Assembly: GCA_003141835.1 (NCBI GenBank)
Contig: PLNR01000011.1
Coordinates: 171,804-214,720 of the forward strand
DNA length: 42,917 nt
Origin: Candidatus Omnitrophota bacterium
Lineage (GTDB): Bacteria > Omnitrophota > Gorgyraeia > Pluralincolimonadales > Pluralincolimonadaceae
Reading direction: 5' to 3'
Under the pieces are notes generated by a model. That model was given only the letters and a program-made list of their open reading frames with translations, made no database searches and was not told the origin of the DNA. Shown piece by piece: positions 36,758 through 42,917 of the stretch. How positions within the stretch are numbered: the stretch's first letter is position 1; each line of letters begins with the position of its first letter. Made by a program: the position numbers and the translations under genes.

Positions 36758-37827
36758 CTGATCTTGCTTAGCTCCTTTTTAAGGTTGGAGATCCTCTCGA
36801 CAGGCGTCGGGTCTACGCCGTTTTGTATCGCGAGGTAACAGCTCACGAAATCCCCGGTATTTATCAGGTTGAACATCCTCGAAAGGAGGTTCCTGCCTTT
36901 CGACCTCACCTCGATGACCTTCGATTCTTTCTCGATCATGGCCTTGGTTATCTCTATCCTCTTGGCGACGCGCGGATGCTCGCTCTCGTCCCTCAATATC
37001 ACGACCGTGAAATCTTTAAGGAGTTTTTTCGGGCCTTCCCATCCGACGGTCTCGTTATGGTTCAATTCCGGGAAGACGTGCGTCGACGCAAGGGTCTTCG
37101 CGTTCTCGGCGAGCTGGCCCCTCCATCTCACGACGATCGAATCGATATGCTTGTTGGCGCCGTAGATTATCACGTATTTCCCGCTCAATTCAGCCGCGAG
37201 ATTTTTGGCGATATTTTTCGGCGAGGGGACTTCCGGGCCTATGACGTTGTCGCGGAATTCCCTCATATCGGCTATAGTCTCCCCGACATCCCCGGCCTTG
37301 TCATCGATGAAACCGAATTTATGCAGCACGTCCAGCCAGCTGAAGAAAGAATATCCGAGCGCCGACCTTGGCGGATTGCCTCCCGGTATATAAATGACGG
37401 GCACCTTGTCCTCTTTCGCGAGGACCTCGAGCTTGCCGCCGGAAGTTATAGCGATTATCTTCGCGCCCTTCATCCTCGCTTCAGCGTATGAGGAGAGCGT
37501 CTCTTCGGTGTCGCCCGAATAGCTGCAGGCGAGGAACAGCGTATCTTTTCCCACGAATTTCGGCAGCGTATAATCGCGGCTTACGTATATGGGTATCTTT
37601 ATCTCATCGACCAGGTAAGAACGCAGCAGGTCGGCGCCGATCGCCGAGCCTCCCAGCCCCGAGAATACTATATTTTTGTAGCCGGCCCCGATATACGACT
37701 GGGGCACGAAGAAATCCTTCCCTATGGCAAAGGCCTTCTCGCACTGGTCCGGGAATTTCACTATCAGGTCGAGCATCCCTGACTTGTCCGTCTTTTTTAT
37801 CTCATCGGTATTATCCAGGCCGCTCAA
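36754..37827 (-). CDS. Bifunctional phosphoglucose/phosphomannose isomerase
   Basis: Interconverts fructose-6-phosphate with glucose-6- and mannose-6-phosphate. 357 residues with two SIS domains: GLGGSAIGADLLRSYL (about 55-70), ACSYSGDTEETLSSYAEA (about 99-116) and the C-terminal catalytic region FPELNHNETVGWEG. The compact size fits the archaeal-type PGI/PMI family rather than classical Pgi. Start is TTG (37825-37827), supported by AAAGGAGA just upstream in the 11-base gap after ptsI. It links PTS/YvcK control to sugar-nucleotide supply through the next gene. Confidence 0.92.
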   Translation of the reverse strand: MSGLDNTDEIKKTDKSGMLDLIVKFPDQCEKAFAIGKDFFVPQSYIGAGYKNIVFSGLGGSAIGADLLRSYLVDEIKIPIYVSRDYTLPKFVGKDTLFLACSYSGDTEETLSSYAEARMKGAKIIAITSGGKLEVLAKEDKVPVIYIPGGNPPRSALGYSFFSWLDVLHKFGFIDDKAGDVGETIADMREFRDNVIGPEVPSPKNIAKNLAAELSGKYVIIYGANKHIDSIVVRWRGQLAENAKTLASTHVFPELNHNETVGWEGPKKLLKDFTVVILRDESEHPRVAKRIEITKAMIEKESKVIEVRSKGRNLLSRMFNLINTGDFVSCYLAIQNGVDPTPVERISNLKKELSKIR

Positions 37828-37838
37828 TCTGTTCTCCT

Positions 37839-39575
37839 TTATTGAAGGTCAGGGACGAGTTCCCTGAGTTTCCTGGCCGCGAACTCCTCTATTTCGGTGC
37901 CGGTCGAGAGGGTAAGGGCCTCATTCGCTATCTGTTGGGCGGTCTTATAGTCGACCGACCTGATTATCTGTTTTATCACCGGGATATTGACCGGGCTGGT
38001 CGAGAACTCATCGAGTCCGAAACCGAGCAGGAGCAGCGTGAAAACCGGGTCACCGGCCATCTCGCCGCACATCCCGACCCAGATATTCGTCTTGTGGCCG
38101 ATATCTATTACGCTCTTTATCAACCGTAGTACGGCCGGATGCGCCGGCTCGTAAAGATACGCGATCTTTTCGTTGACCCTGTCGACGGCCAGTGAATACT
38201 GTATAAGGTCATTCGTACCGATCGAGAAGAAATCCACTTCCCTGGCGAGGATGTCCGCGGTCATCGCCGCCGAAGGCACCTCTATCATCGCGCCGGTCTC
38301 GACGTTCTGGTCGAACGGGACATTTTCCCTCCTGAGCTCGTCTTTCATCTCACCCAGCAGTTTGTTCGCTTCGCGGAGCTCTTCCACCCCTGAGATCATC
38401 GGATACATTATCTTGAGCTTGCCGTGCGCCGAGGCCCTGAGTATCGCCCTCAGTTGCACTTTAAAAATATCCGGGCGAGCCAGGCAAAACCTTATCGCCC
38501 GCCATCCCATGAACGGGTTCATCTCTTTAGGTATCTTCAACTGGGACATGAACTTGTCGCCGCCGAGGTCAAACGTCCTTATTACGACGTAATCCGGCGC
38601 CGTCTTTTCCGCGACATTCTTATAGGCCTCGTATTGCTCCTCTTCGGTGGGAAAGTCAACGCGGTCAAGGTAAAAAAATTCGGTCCGGTAAAGCCCGATG
38701 CCGTTCGCGCCGTGCGATTTTACCGACGGCATCTCATCGGGTATTTCGATATTTGCCGAAAGGTGCACCTGGTGCCCGTCGCGCGTCACGCAGGGAAGGT
38801 CGCGCAGGTGGGTCAGTGACGCGTCGAATTCGGCGATCTTGGTCTTCGCCTGCTCGTATTTCGCGAGCGTCTCCTGGTCCGGATCGGTGATCACCAGCCC
38901 GTTTGAACCGTCGACGATAATAGTAGCGCCGCTCTTGACGCTTTTGGTCACGGACTTCAGGCCGACGACCGCCGGTATCTCGAGCGCTTTCGCCATGATG
39001 GCGGTATGCGATGTCTTGCCGCCTATATCCGTAGCAAAAGCTATGACATTCTTCTTATGCAGGGAAGCCGTATCTGACGGCGAGAGGTCATAAGCTATCA
39101 CGATGACCTTCTCGCCTATATCCGCGAGCGTCTCGCGTTTTTTGCCGAGAAGGTGGAGCAGTATCCTCTTGCCGATATCGCGGATGTCCGCGACGCGCTC
39201 CCTGAGGTATTCGTCCTCAACTTTTTGGAACGCGCTCATATAATTCTTGAGCACATCGTCGAACACATACTCGACGCAGACGAGCTCTTTCTTTAACCTG
39301 GCTATGACATCCTCGATGAGCGTGCGGTCCTCGAGGACGAGGAGGTGGGCGTTGAATATCTCGGCGTGCTTTATGCCCAGCTGTTCGGAGATGCGCTCCT
39401 GGATGCCCAGTATCTCCTGTCTAGTCTGGATAAGGGCGTCCTCAAAGCGCGCGATCTCGCGGGGAAGGTCCCTTTCCGAGATCTCCCTCCTTATTATGGT
39501 ATAGGCCTCGCTGTCTAATATGAAGACCTTGCCTATAGCGACACCCGGCGAGGCCGGTATGCCTTTAAGCAGCAT
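37839..39575 (-). CDS. ptsI: PTS enzyme I (phosphoenolpyruvate-protein phosphotransferase)
   Basis: Transfers phosphate from PEP to HPr. 578 residues of normal length: the HPr-binding helical domain, the phosphohistidine domain with GGKTSHTAIMA (His190), and the PEP-binding TIM barrel with EFFYLDRVDFPTEEEQY, GAMIEVPSAAM and DFFSIGTNDLIQYSLAVDR (split: GTNDL and AVDR). ATG overlaps the ptsH end by 11 bases. No sugar-specific EII gene is present in the window, so the pair may serve sugar uptake encoded elsewhere or act mainly in regulation. Confidence 0.97.
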   Translation of the reverse strand: MLLKGIPASPGVAIGKVFILDSEAYTIIRREISERDLPREIARFEDALIQTRQEILGIQERISEQLGIKHAEIFNAHLLVLEDRTLIEDVIARLKKELVCVEYVFDDVLKNYMSAFQKVEDEYLRERVADIRDIGKRILLHLLGKKRETLADIGEKVIVIAYDLSPSDTASLHKKNVIAFATDIGGKTSHTAIMAKALEIPAVVGLKSVTKSVKSGATIIVDGSNGLVITDPDQETLAKYEQAKTKIAEFDASLTHLRDLPCVTRDGHQVHLSANIEIPDEMPSVKSHGANGIGLYRTEFFYLDRVDFPTEEEQYEAYKNVAEKTAPDYVVIRTFDLGGDKFMSQLKIPKEMNPFMGWRAIRFCLARPDIFKVQLRAILRASAHGKLKIMYPMISGVEELREANKLLGEMKDELRRENVPFDQNVETGAMIEVPSAAMTADILAREVDFFSIGTNDLIQYSLAVDRVNEKIAYLYEPAHPAVLRLIKSVIDIGHKTNIWVGMCGEMAGDPVFTLLLLGFGLDEFSTSPVNIPVIKQIIRSVDYKTAQQIANEALTLSTGTEIEEFAARKLRELVPDLQ

Positions 39576-39834
39576 CTATCTCTCCTGCTAAAACCTGTTC
39601 GAGCTCAAGCATGGCTTTTTCGGCGTCCTCCCCGTCGACCTTCAGGGTGACCTGGGCGCCTTTACCGGCCGCGAGCATGAGTATGCCCATGATGGACTTG
39701 CCGTTGACCTCGAGCTTGCCCTTTTTCACGATGACTTCCGAGTCATACTTATTGGCGATCTGCACGAAGATGGCGGCAGGCCGCGCGTGGAGCCCCGACT
39801 TGTTCTTTATGGTTATCTTCTTTTCCGTTATCAT
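39565..39834 (-). CDS. ptsH: Phosphocarrier protein HPr
   Basis: 89 residues. Catalytic histidine in SGLHARPAAIF (His16, equivalent to His15), and a serine in NGKSIMGILMLAAGKG (Ser47, equivalent to Ser46), the site used by HPr kinase in catabolite control. ATG at 39832-39834, one base after the GH57 stop, with GAGGA upstream. The serine makes it likely that hprK exists elsewhere in the genome; that is inference. Confidence 0.97.
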   Translation of the reverse strand: MITEKKITIKNKSGLHARPAAIFVQIANKYDSEVIVKKGKLEVNGKSIMGILMLAAGKGAQVTLKVDGEDAEKAMLELEQVLAGEIDAA

Positions 39835-39835
39835 C

Positions 39836-41836
39836 TCATTCCTCTATTTTGATATTTTTCCTGATCTTCACGCCCCATACCTCGCGCGGCGCGAGCTTGA
39901 ACTTCCAATGGAACAAAAGCGAAAGCTCCTGGTAAGTCCTTTCCAGCCCCTGATCGGAATCCGATACCGTCTCTATCGGGAAGTACCAGAGATCCGCGGC
40001 CTTTGAAAGCTCGAAATCTATTTTCACCCCGTACCACTGGTCGTTGACGTTTATGTTCGTCAGGCCGTGCGCCTCGCCCACTTTATTAAGATGCGGGTCC
40101 TTCAGCGAATAATTGAATTCCACGCCGAACCAGGGCTCAAACTCCCTCGTATCGATGTTCGTTACCTTGTATTCTATTTCCATCTCCTGGCTGTCAGGCT
40201 TGATGCTTACCGTCTTAGCCACTTTTAATTTATAGGCCTCGCCGGGCGCCACGTAATAATTGCCCTCGCGGCTGAGCTCGACCCCGATGCCCTTAGGCCT
40301 CGCCTCTTTCCTGATATCGTATTTATACTCGCCGCCCAAAAAATCCCCGGCCTCGCCGTATTTGCATGCCGCGAAATCCTTGACCGTCGTGCCTTCCTTC
40401 AAAAAATGGTCCAAAAGCGATACGCGCCTGTAAGAATCGTAGCTTAAGTCGGCGACAAGCTCGGCGTCCTTCTGCCTCGAGACGTTATGTATCGAGTCTA
40501 TCCCGTCGCCTTTCTTTCCCGTATCGCGGGCCTTCGCCTTCTCCAGCGCCTTGTCGTGGTACGGCTCCCTGCGCCTCGCCAGCGTATTCGTCATGTTCAG
40601 CGCGAGCGGCTTGAAATCCAGTTCAAAGAGCGTCCCCCCGTTCCGCGGGGAAAAATCGAGCTCCAGCTTCGAGTTCGATACCAGCACTTCATCATACGAG
40701 TCGCAATCGAGATCCGTCTCTACCGACTCGACCCAGTTCGCGTCTTTATGCGCGGCCTTATCGAGTTCTTTCTGCGCCTTTACCAGGTTCGAATAAACCG
40801 CCGAGCGCAGGTGGTTCAGGTAGAGCCCGCCGAATACCCCGTGCCAGTAGGCGCAATTGCACTGGCCTTTATATAAATATTCCAAAGCTTTCTTCGACTT
40901 CGCTTCCGCAACCAGCCCGCTGATGAACTGCATCTTCTTCTGCATGCTGTTCGCTTCGGGATATTTCACCAAAAAATTCTTGAAATAACCGCCGCTCCAC
41001 TCCATCATCTCGCGGTAACTGGCGCACGTCAGGTATATCCTGCCGGTCGGTTCGTTCTCTTTTATATATTCGGTCAGCGTCGTCGTCCTGATCCACGCCG
41101 ATTCCCTCTCGAGGGCGCCGAAGAAATTTTCGAGCCACTTCTCCTCAAAAACCCACTTGTGTGTCCCGGGCCAGACGCCGAATTTCTCGCCGTCGTCCGC
41201 GTATAAACTTGCCGGGAACCCCTTCTCCTTCTGCTGCCCCAAATAATCTATCGTCTCCTGGGGCATCCGAAACGGTATCGTATACCTTAATCTCTCGGAG
41301 CCGGGGAATATGAATAATTTCTCCCCGTCATCCTCGGTCACGTAATACCCGGAAAGGTCGTCCGGCTTCCGCCCTACATACGAAAAATGCCAGTCATCGA
41401 CTATCGCGAATTTTATGCCGGCCTTCGCCAGCGGCTTGATCAGCGTCGGCTCCCATACCCTCTCGGTCAGCCATACGCCGCTCGCCTTGTAGCCGGTGAA
41501 ACTCTTTATCTTCTCGTTCATCAGCTTTACCTGGCCGAGGATATCGCGCTCCGGTATGAGCGTCAGTATCGGCTCATAATAACCGCCGGATAGCATCTCG
41601 ACCTGCCCGCGCCCGACCATCTCTTTCAGCATCTTGATGAATTCGGGATGCTTCGCGTCTATCCAGTCGAGCAGGCAGCCCGAATAATGCAAGGCCGCCT
41701 TGAGCCGCGGATACCTGTAAAGCGATCCCAAAAAAGGCAGATACGACTTTTCGTACGACTCGGCGAACACCCACTCGAAATTACCGTCAGGCTGGTGGGA
41801 ATGTATCGCCAGCAACAGATCTATCTTCTGCGGCAT
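39836..41836 (-). CDS. GH57 alpha-glucan enzyme (4-alpha-glucanotransferase/alpha-amylase type)
   Basis: 666 residues with the conserved GH57 regions: HSHQP (12-16), GGYYEP (84-89), GVWLTERVWEP (120-130) with the catalytic nucleophile Glu125, and YADDGEKFGVWPG (212-224) with the acid/base Asp214. The C-terminal about 290 residues form the DUF1925/DUF1926 beta domains found in Thermococcus-type 4-alpha-glucanotransferases. No signal peptide, so it acts on cytoplasmic glycogen or maltodextrins. ATG overlaps the yvcK stop (TGATG). Its place between yvcK and ptsH ties internal glucan turnover to carbon-flow control. Confidence 0.92.
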   Translation of the reverse strand: MPQKIDLLLAIHSHQPDGNFEWVFAESYEKSYLPFLGSLYRYPRLKAALHYSGCLLDWIDAKHPEFIKMLKEMVGRGQVEMLSGGYYEPILTLIPERDILGQVKLMNEKIKSFTGYKASGVWLTERVWEPTLIKPLAKAGIKFAIVDDWHFSYVGRKPDDLSGYYVTEDDGEKLFIFPGSERLRYTIPFRMPQETIDYLGQQKEKGFPASLYADDGEKFGVWPGTHKWVFEEKWLENFFGALERESAWIRTTTLTEYIKENEPTGRIYLTCASYREMMEWSGGYFKNFLVKYPEANSMQKKMQFISGLVAEAKSKKALEYLYKGQCNCAYWHGVFGGLYLNHLRSAVYSNLVKAQKELDKAAHKDANWVESVETDLDCDSYDEVLVSNSKLELDFSPRNGGTLFELDFKPLALNMTNTLARRREPYHDKALEKAKARDTGKKGDGIDSIHNVSRQKDAELVADLSYDSYRRVSLLDHFLKEGTTVKDFAACKYGEAGDFLGGEYKYDIRKEARPKGIGVELSREGNYYVAPGEAYKLKVAKTVSIKPDSQEMEIEYKVTNIDTREFEPWFGVEFNYSLKDPHLNKVGEAHGLTNINVNDQWYGVKIDFELSKAADLWYFPIETVSDSDQGLERTYQELSLLFHWKFKLAPREVWGVKIRKNIKIEE

Positions 41837-42915
41837 CAGAAGCTTGTCCCCTTTACTTCGTATATCAGTTCAAGTATCCTCTTGGATATCTTCTCGGCAT
41901 TGTGCCTGATATAATCGTCGACGGTTATCATGTCGCCCTCGACCACTCCCAGGCCCATCTCGCGTATATTTTTTATATCCGCCTCAACCGGGTAAGCGTC
42001 CTCGGTCTTGTATTTTTCCAAAAAGCGCTGGGGTATCTTGGAGGTATTCACAAATATGTAATCCACGAAATCGCTGCTTGTATGCTTCAAGAGCGCATGG
42101 ACATGGTCTGAGGCGGTATACCCGTCGGTCTCGCCGTGCTGGGTCATCACATTGCACAGGTAGATCTTGACGCCCCTGGACTTCAGTATCGCGTCGACCA
42201 CGCCTCCCACCAAAAGGTTGGGCAGGATGCTCGTATAAAGGCTGCCCGGGCCGATGACGATCGCGTCGGCCTCTTTTAAGGCAACAAGCGCCTCGGGCGT
42301 CGCTTTAACGGTCGCGGGATTAAGATATAACCTTTTTATCCGGCTTACGGAACCGGTAACTTTCGGGATGGTGCTTTCGCCGGATGTCTCCGTCCCATCC
42401 TCTCGTTTCGCGACCAGTGTCACCTTTTCAAGCGTGGACGGCACCACACTCCCGCGTATCGCGAGGACCTTGCTCGATTCCTTTATGGCTTTCTCGAAAT
42501 CCCCTGTGATCTTGGAAAGGGCCGTAATAAAAAGGTTGCCGAAACTGTGACCCTTCAGTCCCTCTCCCTCGGTAAAACGGTATTGGAAAAGTTCCCTCAT
42601 AAGCCCTTCGGCATCAGAGAGCGCGATCAGGCAGTTGCGTATATCGCCGGGCGGAAGGACGTCGAATTCATTCCTCAACCTCCCCGAGCTGCCGCCGTCG
42701 TCGGCCACCGTGACGATCGCCGTAATATTAGATGTGTCTTCCTTAAGGCCGTGCAAAAGGACAGCCAGGCCGGTGCCGCCTCCTATCACCACTATCTTCG
42801 GGCCCTTGGAAAGCGCCCTCTGCCTGAACATGATGTCGAGCAGGTCTTTCTCGCGGCGCGGCAAAAAGACGGTAACGAACGATTTGACCATCTTGCGCAT
42901 GCCGATTATCATCAT
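41836..42915 (-). CDS. YvcK/CofD-like gluconeogenesis factor, possibly 5'-incomplete
   Basis: 359 residues visible from ATG 42913-42915, two bases from the window edge, so a start further upstream cannot be excluded. Family motifs: VVIGGGTGLAVLLHGLK (43-59), TVADDGGSSGRLRNEF (69-84), LPPGDIRNCL, GHSFGNLFI, and VIGPGSLYTSILPNLLV. YvcK proteins are needed for growth on gluconeogenic substrates and for cell shape, and bind UDP-sugars. In Firmicutes yvcK neighbours rapZ and the HPr-like gene crh; here it heads GH57-ptsH-ptsI, a related arrangement. The first about 40 residues, basic and hydrophobic, precede the family core and may be a short membrane-associated extension. Confidence 0.92.
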   Translation of the reverse strand: MMIIGMRKMVKSFVTVFLPRREKDLLDIMFRQRALSKGPKIVVIGGGTGLAVLLHGLKEDTSNITAIVTVADDGGSSGRLRNEFDVLPPGDIRNCLIALSDAEGLMRELFQYRFTEGEGLKGHSFGNLFITALSKITGDFEKAIKESSKVLAIRGSVVPSTLEKVTLVAKREDGTETSGESTIPKVTGSVSRIKRLYLNPATVKATPEALVALKEADAIVIGPGSLYTSILPNLLVGGVVDAILKSRGVKIYLCNVMTQHGETDGYTASDHVHALLKHTSSDFVDYIFVNTSKIPQRFLEKYKTEDAYPVEADIKNIREMGLGVVEGDMITVDDYIRHNAEKISKRILELIYEVKGTSF

Positions 42916-42917
42916 CA

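Overview
The window reads as chromosome of a diderm, anaerobic or microaerophilic bacterium. The diderm signs are the LptF/LptG pair, UppP and a SPOR-domain protein. A complete rubredoxin/flavodiiron/rubrerythrin oxygen-detoxification set points to an anaerobe. The mix of a hrcA-grpE-dnaK operon with CIRCE, a split transketolase, a GH57 alpha-glucan enzyme, a YvcK-HPr-enzyme I group and a class II aldolase would fit Omnitrophota or a neighbouring PVC/Elusimicrobia-type lineage. That placement is my inference and not proven here. Coding density is very high: nearly all genes are on the minus strand and many are coupled by ATGA, GTGA, TAATG or TGATG overlaps. No rRNA, tRNA, CRISPR array or complete insertion sequence was recognised. 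No gene-free stretch exceeds 300 bases; the longest gap (6747-7015) holds one doubtful 45-residue ORF and part of a repeat.

Layout from left to right. (1) 1-6746, minus: miaB fused to a TPR-SPOR gene, miaA, hflX, then hrcA-grpE-dnaK behind its own promoter and a perfect CIRCE operator that begins at the last base of hflX. (2) 6747-9050: an AT-rich patch with a DUF4238 gene, a lipoprotein alpha/beta hydrolase bracketed by direct repeats, and REP-like GGGAC/GTCCC sequence. (3) 9051-16585, minus: a tightly coupled run of DegT-type aminotransferase, two SMR/EamA half-transporters, an Acetyltransf_6/FemAB-like transferase, two methyltransferases of different fold, a class III aminotransferase, a HAD phosphatase with a cysteine cluster, and an alpha/beta hydrolase. 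This is the best candidate for an undescribed biosynthesis-and-export system. (4) 16599-24072, minus: RNA methyltransferases, a YvlD-like membrane protein, an RsbU-type phosphatase, two unknown proteins, split transketolase and UppP. (5) 24078-27532, minus: NADH:rubredoxin oxidoreductase-like flavoprotein, rubredoxin (too short for routine ORF calling), flavodiiron protein, rubrerythrin-like protein and a lone FixX-type ferredoxin, preceded by a likely promoter and a large hairpin leader. (6) 27669-29657, minus: a secreted glucoamylase-fold protein and a HAMP protein. (7) 29749-32624, plus: comF, lptF, lptG, fired from a promoter back-to-back with that of the HAMP gene. (8) 32621-42915, minus: yvcK, GH57, ptsH, ptsI, phosphoglucose/phosphomannose isomerase, sugar nucleotidyltransferase, metK, ahcY, fba.

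How the genes work together. Region 1 is protein quality control and tRNA i6A/ms2i6A modification. Region 5 is an electron chain from NAD(P)H through flavoprotein and rubredoxin to O2 (flavodiiron) and peroxide (rubrerythrin). Region 8 joins control of carbon flow (YvcK, HPr with a regulatory serine, enzyme I) to glycogen-type glucan turnover, hexose-phosphate interconversion and the S-adenosylmethionine cycle. The SAM cycle would feed the unusually many methyltransferases in regions 1, 3 and 4.

The observations most worth checking are a ~140-bp imperfect palindrome inserted in frame inside miaB, the miaB-TPR-SPOR fusion itself, the region 3 cluster, the hairpin leader of the oxygen-defence operon, and the abutting divergent promoters at 29684-29741.
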